Shown: positions 34,546 through 46,885 of the stretch, piece by piece
Layout of the letters: every line of letters begins with the position of its first letter
Numbering within the stretch: position 1 is the first letter of the stretch
Origin: Argyresthia goedartella
Taxonomy: Eukaryota; Arthropoda; Insecta; Lepidoptera; Argyresthiidae
NCBI GenBank assembly: GCA_949825045.1
Contig: OX463824.1
Coordinates: 26,878,001 to 26,942,000 of the forward strand
Length of the DNA stretch: 64,000 bases
Reading direction: 5' to 3'
Made by a program: the position numbers and the translations under genes
The notes under the pieces: model-generated
Database searches by the model: none
The model's input: the letters and a program-made list of their open reading frames with translations, nothing else
Told to the model about the DNA's origin: nothing

Positions 34546-35800
34546 TATTTTATACACGATGACTTAATCAGTGATATCAGGTACCAATTTTCATAACTTT
34601 TTCTATAATTAGGTATTTTATTAGTTATTACGTGACCGAACGTGACGCCGTTACAATTTTTCGTACTGTCTTGGTTCCGACGAATTCCGACAGGGGCGCT
34701 ATTTTTCTTAGCCTCAAAATGGTAAGAAATTGAGTACGGGAAGGCCTATCCTTAGTATTTATATCGATGGTTACGAGTAATTAAAAACAACCTCTTTTTT
34801 ATGTATTGTTAAGTTATTTATTTATTGCGAAACATAAGCAGTAAGCCCATCTTCTCACGTAATGAAAAAATTTGAATTAATTTTCAATTTTATAACAGCG
34901 ATTTTTTCAAATATGATTTATGGAACTGAGTGCAGATTGAATAACAAAAAAAATATATCACCATGGTATAATTGTAATACACAATTCTTACAAAAAAAAA
35001 TACTTTTTATAATTACTGGTGTAGCAACTAGTTGGGCATACATACGGAGAATGGTCTATGAAAATATAATATTTTACAATATCGCGCAAATTTTGTAGCG
35101 ACTGAGAGTAAAACTTACTCCATTTTGAATTCTCCATACAAAAATGGTCATTGTTCCTTTTCAAATTTTCCCGTTCCAAAGGGGAGGAGTACCCTACTCC
35201 TCCCCTTTGTAGCGATAGTTTCTTTTTTGTTCTTAAATGTGTAAATCAATTTGCCATGCTGGAAAGCTGCTACAAAATGAAACTTTTAATCAATTTTTAA
35301 GCTCAATTGCTTACAATATTTTCGACGAAATAGCTGTTATAAAAGTGAAAATTAGATTAACTTTTCTCATCAGGTGAGTTGATGGACTCACTGAATAAAA
35401 AATAAGAGTGTTTTTTAAACTAAAAGTTACCCCACAGAATCATCATTGTATTAGCTATCAAACAACAAGAGTAACCTAAGTAATTTGGTTTTTTTACAAG
35501 CATTATCACTACGACAAATTTTGGTAAAAAAATTGGTCAAAACCTTAATTACTCTAAACCCATTATTTTTTGGATAGGGTAATTGAAAAATCAATCTGAA
35601 TATTTTGGAATGGAAATTTAGTAGGCTTTCAATCGCACAAAATCTGGTAGCTGAGCTCCTTGATGATGGAAGAGATGGAGTAGTCTCCATATCTTCGGTG
35701 ACCTTGCAGAAACATAATTTTGATGGTGGCATTCTAGAAAATGTTGCGTTTGATTGTTGCCAGAAGAAAAAAGTTTACCAATTGAAATCATTAACTTTGT
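34546..35800. other. Intron 3; one strong palindrome
   Basis: A perfect inverted repeat of 15-bp arms with a 3-nt loop occupies 35177-35209 (CAAAGGGGAGGAGTA, CCC and complement), followed by TGTAGCGA. No exon or gene recognised; open frames of 63-104 residues look random. Confidence 0.5.
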
Positions 35801-35812
35801 ATTATATTGTGT

Positions 35813-35850
35813 CGGATTGTCCTCTAATATTTATTATTATTTATTATTTT
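35813..35850 (+). repeat. SINE C tail fragment
   Basis: GATTGTCCTCTAATATTTAT and a TTATT run match the 3' end of the SINE C copies at 49570 and 53140. Confidence 0.6.
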
Positions 35851-35937
35851 AACCGTTGGGATATCGGAAAAAAGTTAGAACCAATAAATGCTAAACAGAT
35901 TCTGCACAGAAAATGTTAACCAACTTTTTATGTAGGG

Positions 35938-36064
35938 TCAACCGTTGATTGACTTTGACATTTTAACGGGTCAAAATTTTTAACTTTATGCCATGGTAAT
36001 ATAATTCAAAACCTATAACGGTATTTTGGGTACCCAGGGTACCCAAAGTCAATCAACGGGTTAA
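35938..36064. mobile_element. Miniature fold-back element, about 125 bp
   Basis: AACCGTTGATTGACTTT (35940-35956) and its complement AAAGTCAATCAACGGGTT (36045-36062) bound it. GGGTACCCAGGGTACCC lies near the right end. Too small to code for anything. Confidence 0.65.
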
Positions 36065-36124
36065 GGAAAGACCCCAAGAAGTATTTACTTAAACTTAGTA
36101 GGGAAAACTTAGTAATACAGTAGG

Positions 36125-36400
36125 TGTGGTGATAGGTCACTGCAAACATGGACACCTATCATTTTAAGGCTCATACAGGACCCATCATACCCTCACTGTG
36201 GCTTGGGGGAAAGTAGCCAGCACTTCTTGGGAGATTGCGTAATGTATTCAAACATAAGATGGCGAATACTAGGGATAGATGACATTAAAGCAGATGATTT
36301 GTCAAACTTAAAGTTTGGCGACAACCTAGAATTCATTAAACAAACAAGAAGATTTGGGGAGGGACATCTGTTGAACCAACAGTAACCAGTGCCCAAACAC
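36125..36400 (+). pseudogene. LINE fragment: RNase H end and CCHC-like tail
   Basis: GHCKHGHL (the usual LTGHC of RNase H-bearing LINEs) is followed, after a frameshift, by DPSYPHCGLGESSQHFLGDC, VMYSNIRWRILGIDD and LEFIKQTRRF to a stop at about 36385. This is the extreme C-terminus of an ORF2 with an RNase H domain, a different LINE class from LINE A. Only about 90 codons survive. Confidence 0.75.
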
Positions 36401-36494
36401 TGGGAACACTGGAAATAGTCGCAATAGAGGACCGATCACCCGCCTGCGGTTCAGCGGGCGTCCCACCTCATAATCAACCAAGTTTAAAACTTAA

Positions 36495-36918
36495 ATAAAA
36501 CCGGCCAAGTGCGAGTCTAAATCGCGCACGAAGGGTTCCGTACCACCGTTCAATGGAAGCGATGGTGTGGAGTGAATAGTTTGGATTTTACACAGCAAAA
36601 TATTGTTTACAAAGTTATTGGTGCGGTTACTTTCACACTCCATGTACGTAACCAGGTGCATCCATAAGTTTGTATGTGGTATTGAAAGAATTGTTGTATG
36701 GGAGAGCCCCCTTAAATATTTCTTTTATCCTGTTTTTTAGTATTTTTTGTTATAGCGGCAACAGAAATACATAATCTATGAAAATTTCAACTCTCTAGCT
36801 AGCTAGGTTCTTGAGATACAGCCTGGTGACAGACGGACGGACGGACGGACGGACGGACAGCGAAGTCTTAGTAATAGGGTCCCGTTTGGAACCCTTCGGG
36901 TACGGAACCCTAAAAACC
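36495..36918 (+). repeat. Repeat K, most complete copy
   Basis: Runs from AACCGGCCAAGTGCGAGTC through GTTCCGTACCACCG, TTATTGGTGCGGTTACTTTC, AACCAGGTGCATCC, AACTCTCTAGCTAGCTAGG, a (GGAC)n run and GGGTACGGAACCCTAAAAA. It defines the unbroken form of the copy split by the LINE at 17509. A lepidopteran dispersed repeat with no coding capacity. Confidence 0.88.
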
Positions 36919-37559
36919 GACTTCAAGTTCAGGCCCTATTGCTTCCTCTCCGGTCGAGAAGTGAATGTAGTCTTTATACAAGAAAATTCTTTCTGAAGTC
37001 TTTATACAAACTTACAAACCAAGCCCTGGTTCTTCTTGTCCGGTCGGGATGCGAGTGTCGTCAAAATACACGAAAACTAGGCTACGAAATCTGACTGTCT
37101 GACAGTCAAATCCACACGTATTATAAGACATAAACGAATATACGGTACTTATTGACAAATTCATCTTATAACAATGACCTTAAACACCACTGATAAGTCA
37201 CAGTAAAGCAATAATTCGCAATTTGGTTTACCTGGATGACATCATAATTCCAGTCTTTTGGCTTTGGAAACCAAACCAAATGACCGATTTCTAATTTTCA
37301 AAAAATGGGACCAAACTGGAAAGTCACCCTTTCGAATCAAAAATGAATTATTGAAATCGGTTCATAAATAGTACCAGTTTTGAGGTAACAAAAAGAAATT
37401 CAACCGAATTGACAACTCCCTCCATTTTTGAAGTCGGTAACAAAAGTACTTCTATATCATGCAAAAGCCCAAAACTGGATAGATAGACAGATGCAAGACG
37501 GAGCTCCCATGATGGTTCAGTGGTGATGATAAGCATACTGTACTTCCTATTTCCCCCAG
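36919..37559. other. Intron 3, end; nothing recognised
   Basis: No exon or named repeat; ends in the polypyrimidine tract of exon 4. Confidence 0.4.
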
Positions 37560-37763
37560 GTCGCCCCCGCCCCTGGGTAAAATGGTACAGAGACGACGTA
37601 GAAACCGACACACCGGCCACGGCCCTAGCTGTGGGATCCGTCAGAGGGGTATTGCGAGTGGGGCCACTGACCCGCAAGGACGTGCGGGCCGCGCTTACCT
37701 GTAGGGCCAGCAACCATCTGCGGGCGCACCCTATTGAGACTACGCTTACTTTGGATATGAATT
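37560..37763 (+). CDS. Side-family exon 4: Ig2, second half
   Basis: The acceptor is TTTCCCCCAG and the donor ATT|GTGAGT; phase 1 on both sides. It encodes RPRPWVKWYRDD (C strand with the core tryptophan), then VLRVGPLTRKDVRAALTCRASN and ends in TLTLDMN. The F-strand cysteine is present in LTCRASN. The position usually held by tyrosine two residues before that cysteine is leucine, a substitution common in membrane-proximal and Side-type Ig domains. The exon is noticeably GC-rich, about two-thirds G+C by eye, against AT-rich introns. Confidence 0.93.
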
Positions 37764-38739
37764 GTGAGTACTAAAATTACTACATATGGTTTTCTAAGAA
37801 ATCTTTTGTTTGAGATAGGGTGAACTTTCCGTGATAAAAGTTCTCTGTAGGTATGTCTGATTACATAATATAAAATATTCAAATAACAAAATAAATACAT
37901 AGCTCAAAAGAAGGTGTTGAAGGTGTTGAAACCTTTATTTTTTGGGAGAGAAGTTGGGATAAAAGTTTTCTTTACAGTCTCTTATTTTTACATCTCATTG
38001 CAGGTTGCTATTATATTTGTCGTTGTTCATAATTATAGGTACTTATGGCTGAGAATAATTAATCTGTACATTTTTATTCACTAAAGTGCAACTACAAAAC
38101 TCCTACTAATATCGGATCGATAAAAAATGGACACAAACATTTTACACTTCATGTTCAAATATAAAATATTCATGTAAAATCGACAAAAATCAAGATTTCA
38201 ATATCTGGTTGAAATTTGTTTCTACGTTGAATGAAAATTAGAACGACGCAAGTTTAAAGTACTATTAATATATATTGCTGCGATGTTGACTTTCCCGATC
38301 ATTCCATTAAAAATAACGACATTTTTTACCCGCCCCACCCGCCCTGGTAATTACTTTCTGAATATTTCAAATCTATCGCCAATATTGTCTTTTGTGATAT
38401 ATGTGTCGTGTCATGACTCGGTAAATTCAGAATATAAATTACTCCTATTTGTCGTGTAAATCAATTACTGGCATGCCTAGCGTCTCGCCGTTTCTCATGC
38501 GGGGTGGCGCAGGCACAGTGTGCTCACGTTTAGCCAGGTGACCGGGGCTAGCGTAGCGTTTTATGAGCGTAACAGAGATTAATTAATTTTGAAAATTTTG
38601 TATTTCAATTGATATATTCAGTATTCGGCATTTAATTTCATAATTTAAATATCCTAATTATTAAAACTCTGACATTAAATTTAATACAATTATATTGTAT
38701 ATTTTCTTTTTTTTTTCTTTTTATCTAATTGGTCTTATA
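37764..38739. other. Intron 4; nothing recognised
   Basis: AT-rich intron. No shared repeat seen. Confidence 0.4.
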
Positions 38740-39032
38740 TCAATAATATTTGTTTTGTGTACTTGAGCATATTGTTGTCTCGTCCGTTTTTGGTTCTGGC
38801 AGAATACCAGGGTCGCGGTACATTCAGAGTACCACATAGTGATCTCTACCGTACCCCAATGTTTGTTTAGTATTTATTTGTAAATTGTTTTTTTTATTTT
38901 TTATTTCACTTTAATTAATTTTTCTTTATGTCATAATTTGATTTTACTTTTTATTTTTGATTTTTAATTATGTGTCTGGTGTGTACCATGATTTTAACAA
39001 TGAATAAACAAATTTATCTATCTATCTACCCC
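38740..39032 (+). repeat. Probable LINE 3' end with (ATCT)n tail
   Basis: TCTGGCAGAATACCAGGGTC, a T-rich 3' region, GTGTGTACCATG and AATGAATAAACAAATTTATC leading to a short ATCT run have the layout of a 5'-truncated LINE end. No coding part remains, so the class is unknown. Confidence 0.5.
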
Positions 39033-39202
39033 ATCGCATCTACGGAGATATGAAGGTTTCTTCACGAAGCTTTCCTAAGAAAGTCCTCAAGATGAGTTTC
39101 TTATCTCATTGGTCAGCACTAGATTGTTGATATTTAAAATAATATAAACAAACACGACAGTACAAATGCTGCAGTCAAAACCTAACTAATCAAATAATAA
39201 TA

Positions 39203-39560
39203 AAACCGGCCAAGTGCGAGTCGGGCTCGTGCAGGCAGGGTTCCTTACCACCGTACAATGGTAGGGATGGTGTGGAGTGAATAGTTTGGATTTCACATAG
39301 AAAAATGACATTTACAAAGTTATTGGTGCGGCTACTTTCACACTCCATGTACGTAACCAGGTGCATTCATAAGTTTGTATGTGGTATTGAAAGAATTGTT
39401 GTATGGAAGCCCCCGGCGGCAACAGAAATACATCATCTGTGAAAATTTCAATTGTCTTTCTATCATGTTTCATGAGATACAGCCTGGTGACAGACGGACA
39501 GGCAGAAAGACGGACTGTGGAGTCTTAGTAATTTACGCTTTGGGTACGGAACCCTAAAAA
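39203..39560 (+). repeat. Repeat K copy, internally shortened
   Basis: AACCGGCCAAGTGCGAGTCG, CTACTTTCACACTCCATG, GAGATACAGCCTGGTGACAG and GGGTACGGAACCCTAAAAA, with the centre shorter than at 36495. Confidence 0.85.
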
Positions 39561-39937
39561 TAAGTTCGGAAATGAATATTTATTTAGTTTTGACATTGAC
39601 ACATGCATTGGGAATACGGTATTTGACAAGGTCCTCCAATATATCTAGAAACGTGTCTCAAGCTGAACCTATTTTAACAAAAAAGTTTGACAATATCTGT
39701 ATTGTGTATTTCAAGCAGTTGTATTTTATTAACCCACTTTTGTGTTAAAATGACAGCATTTGACATGCAAGTATTTCATAGAACTCGTGAACCAAATTAC
39801 CATTTTGACACAACAGTCAAATTCCGTATTCCGCTAAGTGTCACTTAGACATACCTTAGCATACATTATTTTAAATGCCTTGGTTCTACTTAAGACCACG
39901 ACGATCTCATCAATTACAGAAATGTGTCTTTTTACAG

Positions 39938-40089
39938 TTCCGCCCCTCACCGTTCACATATTGGGCTCCAATCAGCCTTTATCAGCGAGCAGAAGATACG
40001 ACCTTTTATGCCAGAGCTCCGGGTCAAGACCCCCAGCTTCCTTAACATGGTGGAAGAACGGCCACAGGATAAACAACGCTAAAGAGACG
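39938..40089 (+). CDS. Side-family exon 5: Ig3, first half
   Basis: The acceptor is CTTTTTACAG and the donor ACG|GTGAGA. It enters in phase 1 and leaves in phase 0. It encodes FPPLTVHILGSN, the B-strand cysteine in YDLLCQSSGSRPP and the C strand LTWWKNGHRI. It continues directly in frame into exon 6 to complete the third Ig domain. Reading through the donor soon drifts into intron sequence, so the coding end is set by the splice site, not by a stop. Confidence 0.92.
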
Positions 40090-40850
40090 GTGAGAAGCCT
40101 CATTTTGGCATACTCGTGTTCTAATTTTCTAAGGGTAAAATATTTTCTGTCACCTAAATTCAGGTTTGTCACTAATCTATTAGACTTTAACATACTTATG
40201 TATCACCAAATGATTGTAAATATTTACACTAAACAATGGTTTCATCACATTTTTTCGATTGCCTGAATATTGGGTTTGTCCTCAAAAAAGTAGATCAAAC
40301 ATGAAAATGATCGATCTGTCAAGAAAATGATAGATTTGTCACCTTCTATCGCATCATATCTACTAAATTACATACGAAATAAAGCAAAGTAATGGGTCAG
40401 GTTGGGCGAAAGCTAAAGGCTTAGTTAAAGGTTGACATGTAAGAATAAAAAAACGCTTAATTAATGATCAATTCTATATGGTTTAATGATACAATTTGGT
40501 TGACAGATCTACTATTTTAAATATGATTTATTAGTTCATCGTAAAGGTATTTATTAGGTGATAGATAAAATCATACCAATTTTGTAACTTGGCAAGCATG
40601 TGAGAAAATAAGCGGTGAAATTATGGCATTAAGTGCGGTTTTCGTGTGTGGTGAGTGCATGCTTGGAATATTAAACTTGGGACGGTTTCGGGTATTGTTA
40701 CCTACATAATGCTCCCTTATGAACAGATGATAGGAAACTGTCTGTTTGCAACTTGTACACACGCTTGCGATGTGACAATAATGTTCTTTGTCTTTTTCTT
40801 TCTCATTTAATACATATCGCACTGTCTTTTACTAGCATTGCATACATATG
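40090..40850. other. Intron 5, start; nothing recognised
   Basis: No exon or shared repeat recognised. Confidence 0.4.
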
Positions 40851-41225
40851 TCACCGGAAGTAGTCAAAACCGTAAGTGGATAAACTAACGCGGTAGTTGA
40901 TCAACTATCGACAGATAGTAAACCAGACCGACAGGGTTAAGAAATTTACGTTCCTTTTGTTCTTTCCTGTCAACCTAACACAAAGACTATTCGGGGGCTT
41001 CGCTGCGCTCGCCCCCTCTAGTCTTCACCTAAGCTACCGCAGTGTTTGTCCTGGTATTTTGTTTGCAATTCAAGTTTAAACCAGTTTACTATTTAACAGT
41101 TTTAACCGTTAGTTGATCAACTAACGCGACATATAGTATGCAGTACGCTACAGTTTACTATCTGTCGATAGTTGACCAACTTACGAGAAAAAAACCGTTA
41201 GTTGATCAACTAACTACATATATAC
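40851..41225. mobile_element. MITE F, copy 2
   Basis: Begins CATATGTCACCGGAAG and keeps the GTTGATCAACTA blocks and the GAAGACTATTCGGGGGCTTC...TAGTCTTCACC centre. The right terminal ACGGTGAC is missing, so the copy is truncated there. Confidence 0.82.
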
Positions 41226-41375
41226 ACTTCTGGATAAGCCTTTTTATATAATCTTTATTTACCGCGTAGTTTCCGTTTTTGTATTCAGACAGCAGCTTAT
41301 TGAATTCCGGCATTCCGGTAAGTAAGCCTGAGAGAATTTTATACCGTATCAACAAAATGTGAGTGCCGCCTAGTA

Positions 41376-41440
41376 TATAAAAACCAGCAAAGTGTGGGTT
41401 GGACTGGCGCATCGAGGGTTCCGCACAAATCGCATTAGTT
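41376..41440 (+). repeat. Repeat K fragment
   Basis: AAACCAGCAAAGTGTGGGTTGG and GAGGGTTCCGCAC are a diverged left edge of repeat K. Confidence 0.5.
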
Positions 41441-41639
41441 TTGTGAATTAACTACAAATTTACGGTTTACAGATTTTTTCCTTTATTTGTTTTTTAAGAG
41501 CATGCTTCTTGCCGAATTAAATAATTCTAGGGAAACGGGAAGTTCACCCTGGAGGCTTTGATTGTTTTGCGAGTATCAAGCAAATTCAGTAAAATTGTGA
41601 CATAAACGGTATCTTTTGATTGCGTAGACCTATAAGATT

Positions 41640-42055
41640 GTTTATATACACACGTATCATAAACCCTCTTTACTGCGTTAAAAAAACCACACGTTACGAC
41701 CAGCATAATGATAAACTTCTTGGTAAAAACTCATTTCTTATCTGAATATTGATCATTATGACAATAATGTACCAAAATTTGTCAAATTATGACATTCAAA
41801 TTTCGAACGTCGATGCCCGCCTGCGTGCCGCCCCTAGTTTTTCTGCGAAGTTGGTACTACATGTAGTACCAACTTCGTGTGGCATTGAGTTGTTTACCTT
41901 GTCATGACAAGCTAAACAACTCAATGCCACAATGCCGGTCAAACATGCGGTTCCTGAACACATCAAAGAGAGCTTATGATATGTGTGTAGATAAACTAGT
42001 GTATGTGACTGTACATAATTAGGCATTATATAGCAGTCACCTAAACTACTATTTT
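41640..42055 (-). mobile_element. Repeat E, copy 3 (inverted), with two palindromes
   Basis: The order of TATACACACGTATCATAAACC, the AAATTTCGAACGTCG...GCCCGCCTGCGTGCCG unit and CTTATGATATGTGTGTAGAT is repeat E in reverse. Where the other copies have a simple unit, this one has a perfect 32-bp palindrome (41846-41877) and an adjoining quasi-palindrome (41879-41932). Confidence 0.8.
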
Positions 42056-42306
42056 TGTACAACTTCAAGATATTACAGATTTAAGTAATCGATGTTAGTT
42101 TCAACTCGATAACTTCACGTGTTCCTGAGAAAAAGGGCCTTGCCAGACGGACAGATGTCTGTCAGGCATACAGAGAGAAATTTGTATTTCTCGGATTTTT
42201 CCCTTTATTCGACCTAGAAGACCTTGCTTTGTGCCAAATTTCAAGATTCTGGGTTAACGGAAGGACCCTATAGGTTTTATTTCCCTTGCGAATATCAATA
42301 AATTTC

Positions 42307-42545
42307 TGCAAAATAATATAATAATAATAATACTACCTTGGACGCTATTTACACACATAGATCTAGCTCCAAACTACGATTCCCTGTATCTTATGTACTA
42401 CGCAACGAAACACATATTTATATAGATAAATATTATACTTAGATAGATAAACAACCATGACTAGGGTACAAACATCCGTTCTGATCAAACAAATATTTGC
42501 CCCCACCGGACTCGAACCCTTGGCTTCGTAGGTAGGGTCAGTCAA
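42307..42545 (-). mobile_element. SINE B, copy 3
   Basis: ACCTTGGACGCTATTTACAC, GATCTAGCTCCAAACTACG, AGATAGATAAACAACCATG and TTGCCCCCACCGGACTCGAA match SINE B at 2495-2700. The tRNA-like head is shortened by a few bases and ends at GGTAGGGTCAGTCA. Confidence 0.8.
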
Positions 42546-43456
42546 ATGATGACATATATGGCGGCGGTGTCTTTTGATGACGTTGACTTATAGATTTAAT
42601 TTTTCACAACTTATAGAGACTACAAACTTGAGTACTTGATATAAATTTTAACTTAATATCCCTACGCGTTCCTGAGAAAAATGTTCTGAAATTTAAAATG
42701 TTGACAGACGGACGGATGGACGATTGGACAAGAACGCGATCTTATAAAGGTTCCTTTTTTCGTGTTAAGGTACGGAACCCTGAAAAATAATATACTGTCA
42801 TATTGGGGCCGTCATTTCATTCAATTCTCCAGTAAGAGACCTTGACAGCATGATTTTGAGTGTCCGTAATTGAGCTGAGCGTTGTTCATCCGAGTTTCAT
42901 GTTTTAGTGATATTGTGTAAAATAAATCGAGATTAACTCACACGGTTAATGAACATGGACTTTTGAACTGTTTCATAGGTGTCCATATTTCCCTTTAAAT
43001 ATCACTAACTCAATGAGGCCTGCCTTTTGATGTTGGTCTGGCGATCAACGCTTCAGTCCAGTGACGTAGAGAAAGTTGTTTCGTTGACACATCACTACAT
43101 CTCCTGTCCCTTAGCTAAAATCCCTTGAAGTCAACTATGAAAAGTGAATAACATCGGCTAAAACCCAAATTCGGACAACTTGGACGCTCCGCGCTAATCG
43201 CATCAGATTGATTTTTTGAGCGTAACGCCGGGTGGTGTGTTTGTCGCAGTTAGTTGGTTAAATTAGACACTCAACTAACTCTCTAGACCGTTAATTAAAT
43301 GCCAACGTTTAACCAAGTATAATAGGATAACATATAAAAAAAATCCGAAGAATTGTAAACCTCCTCCTTTAGTGAAGTCGGATATATATTAATACGAACC
43401 CACTTGGTCGATGGAATTAGTTTACGAAACACGTTCAGTCGCCCAAATAAGACCTG
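42546..43456. other. Intron 5; one repeat K edge
   Basis: GACAGACGGACGGATGGACG to GGTACGGAACCCTGAAAAA (42695-42788) is the right edge of repeat K. Nothing else recognised. Confidence 0.5.
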
Positions 43457-43846
43457 TATATGTCACCGTAAGATAGTCAAAACCGTTAGTTGATAAACAA
43501 ACGCATTGGTTGATCAACTATCAACAGATAGTGAACCAAACCGACAGGGTTTAGAATTTAAGTTTCTCTTATTCTTACATGTCAACCTAACATGAAGACT
43601 ATTCGGGGGCTTCGCTGCGCTCGCCCCTCTAGTCTTCACCTAAGCTACCGCAGTGTTTTCCCTGGTATTTCCTTTGCAATTCAAGTTTGAACCAGTGTAC
43701 TATTTAACAGTTTTAACCGTTAGTTTATCAATTAACACGTCATATAGTAAGCAGTACGCAACAGTTTACTATCTGCCGATAGTTGACCAACTAACGAGAA
43801 AAAAAAACCTTAGTTTATCAACTAACGGTTTGACAATCTTACGGTT
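43457..43846. mobile_element. MITE F, copy 3
   Basis: TATATGTCACCGTAAGATAG at left, AACGGTTTGACAATCTTACG at right, with the GAAGACTATTCGGGGGCTTC centre intact. About 390 bp. Confidence 0.85.
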
Positions 43847-43852
43847 ATTTGT

Positions 43853-43917
43853 ATGGTTTGCTACACATTTGCGTCCACTCATCCGCATGGAGCGGCCGCA
43901 CTTGTGTGGCAAACCAT
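43853..43917. repeat. Fold-back with 21-bp arms
   Basis: ATGGTTTGCTACACATTTGC and the inverted CACTTGTGTGGCAAACCAT differ at three positions. The loop holds a NotI-like GCGGCCGC. Confidence 0.75.
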
Positions 43918-46714
43918 GAAAATTATGCGATGCGGGCCTGTCGACGCCTACCGAAGCGACATTTTTTCAAGTTATTGAGTTATACTTATTCGTATTCAGC
44001 GTTTTTCCCGCGTCATTCCAGCCGGGTCGCAAGAAAAAAAGCCTCCTAACCGGACAATTTTAATTTTACCCGTCAAATTAAGGAAAGTTCATTGGCTCTT
44101 CTCGTCACCATTCCTGATAGACCCTGGGACCGTGTGATTTGGACGTACCTCTGTCATGTCAAGTAAAAGGCAAGACTTTAGATCTTGCCCTCTGATAGTC
44201 GAACCACCGGGACTCTTATGTTCTGGATTTCGATCAGTGAACCACTAGAAAATGTCCTAGTGGTTCGATCAGTCTATCCACGCGTCCCCAGAGTTGATGA
44301 AGACGTTTTGGAAGAATCACTGAGCGCATCGCAGAGGTTTATAGGGAATGAGGAAATTAACTACAGCCCCTTTATCGGGAATTGAGTCCTTGTCCTAGAT
44401 ATGTAGGAAATTAAACGCTGTAGCTGGGTGACATTTGCAAAAGATTACCGGGAATCTGCATATTCATTTCCATTTGATAAAAAATGGGAATCAATTACTT
44501 ACAAGTACAGGTGGTATCACGTGGGTGGTATACTACAAGTAACTCGTAACTAGATCTTGGAACAGTATGGGGGTACTCTCAATAGGTCAATTTTTTAAAT
44601 ACGATGAATTTAGACCATGTTGAATTTGACCATTCTGCTGTTCAGCTTACTAGCGACCAATACTCTAAAACATTGTGGTGGAGGGGGTAAACTCTCTTTC
44701 TCGCATAGGGGCATAGGGTGAAGGGAGAGAGAAAGGTCACACCCTCCACCCAGCATTCAGGCAGTAGGAATCTTGGCGCGACCTGCATTAATTGCGGGCT
44801 TTATGGGTCTTTATATTACTTAGTTTTATTAACAAAGTTACTCAAGTTTAGTCACCTAATCAAACATCATAACAATTTTATAACATCGTCAGCCTGTAAC
44901 TTACACCAACCAACTAACTTCCCGAAAACTAATTTATCTCCGAAAACAGCCGTTGCCAAGTCACTGCCCCCTTGTAATCTTTATTGCTAAGAAACAACAT
45001 AAGAAAAGTCAACGTGAAATAAAGGCACGTACTTGCAATAAATGTAGATTGAATGGGACATCTAGTTCTCCGGGCCATTCTCAAATCGGTCGCAAGGGAG
45101 TCGCCCGGGTGGCGTTTTTTATTTATTTTTAGAGCAATGTTTTAAAGGACAGGCTGCCAGCGTGATTGGCAGCGCCCGTGACAGTATTGCTTTTAGCTAC
45201 GACCGGTTGTGACGTATAGGAAGTGTATTGGAAAATGGAATGCTGCTGGGTGTATTGGAGGTGTCGCTACTACTACGAGTGATATGTGCACGTATATAAA
45301 CTAGTCGAGCTGCGAGCTGAGTCGCGACTCCAATATAGCATTTGTTTGCTGCGACGTTCAATAGTTATAATGAAAGGGTTTGTACTGGCATCTAATCATG
45401 TTCTAAATAACATAACAGTTTTGCCATTCGTGAAACTTTTGTTAAATAATCGTAGGTTTTGGAGGTCATTATATTTGGTTCCCGATTCTAGAAGCGAAAA
45501 TGGGCTCAGTGCGCTAATCAAACGAATCTTATAGGCCCGAAAGACAGAAAGCCAGTTGGCGCTAACCGACTTCACAAAAGATTTACAACTCGATGGAATC
45601 TATTGTTTTTAATGTTCTATTTTTCATAGATGGATGGTCCGATATGGAATTATTATTTTTGTTTGAAAGGGTTTACCTTTCGATTGGTCGCATTGATACC
45701 AGGTCGAAATCTGATGGGATCCTGGAGAAATCGAGGGAACTCATCAAATATTATACCTATAGCGATTTTTCACAATAACACGTGCATTTACTCTAGGAAA
45801 GCATTATTTTATGAAGTGAAACTCATGGTGAGGACGAAGGAGAAGTTAGGAGACCACAGATGACCATGGAGCTGCTCCATACTACTAAGGTATCCTACAT
45901 ATTGCGATCTGATAACTGTATTAAGGTTATTCAGTAATATATGTTCGTCATTGTTATTGTAGTTAAATCGACGTGATGGTGACGAACCGAGAGCTTCTCA
46001 ACAAGTTGTCAATGTCGCTCAAGATCTGAAGATGGGGTCATGGGGAAATAAAGGAAACACTTTCATTAATGAAGAAACCTATCAATTTGTTTTCTAAAAA
46101 TTGAAGCCGCGTTTTTTAAAGTTCATAAGTTTTTCTTTTTGTCGTTTGTTTCAGATTAGTGCTACCTCCCAATCAAATGAATATTAACAGTTATATACAA
46201 TAGATATGCTTTTGGATGTTAAAGCCCCGCTTGCCACTAGTGAATGAGCCACCGCCCACGATCCGATCTATGTCTCAATTGGAGAGAATGTGTGTCCGCG
46301 CCTCCAAAAAGATGCGGAGTACATTTCTGGGCAGCTAATAAACTATCACGATCCCTTAAAGAATTTATTCGAGTACCCTCATTCCGAAGTTCGAGATGAT
46401 AGCTAGCAATTGGACGTCTCTTTTGGTAGATCTTTTCACTTCGGGTTTTTCAGTTTATCTCTTATTGTTACTCAGCTTTTCATTGGGCCCTAGAGAGCTA
46501 TTGGAAGAGTTTTTAATGGCGAACGTCTGGAGGCTGAACATTTACGATATGTTCATGTTCTTATGTTATTTTAAAAATGTGGATAGTTCTGAGAAAAGGG
46601 TAAATATCCCTGATCCCTCTCCCTGAAAAACGGCAGATATCGTGGAATTACAAAGAAATATACACAGACTTTTCCATGAAATAAGATAACGTAATATAAA
46701 TATAAACAAACGTA
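43918..46714. other. Intron 5; nothing firmly recognised
   Basis: The longest stretch in the right half without a named repeat. Several open frames of 61-90 residues have no recognisable domain and no splice-site support. GAACCACTAG...CTAGTGGTTC (44235-44262) is a short hairpin. Confidence 0.4.
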
Positions 46715-46885
46715 ATTTTTTGCCTTTTATCTACATTGGACCACTGTGGGAGAAGAAGGGCGTAGGAACTCCCACAGATTGATTTTTAGATCTCTTAAAA
46801 ATTGGTTGTGCTTAACTAATACAAATATGAAATATTTTCATTATTATGATTAATAAGCAGGAATAAATAATAAAAAAATATTAAC
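46715..46885 (-). mobile_element. LINE A 3' UTR fragment
   Basis: The stem-loop AGATTGATTTTTAGATCTCT side, CTCCCACAG/CTGTGGGAG pair at 46744-46778 and TTAATAAGCAGGAATAAATA match the 3' end of the copy at 27060-27260 in the same orientation. No coding part. Confidence 0.82.

Noticed and set aside
45286..46626. Several 60-90 residue frames as Side exons or small genes
   Set aside because: No Ig-type cysteine or tryptophan pattern and no acceptor/donor pair compatible with phase 0 between exons 5 and 6.
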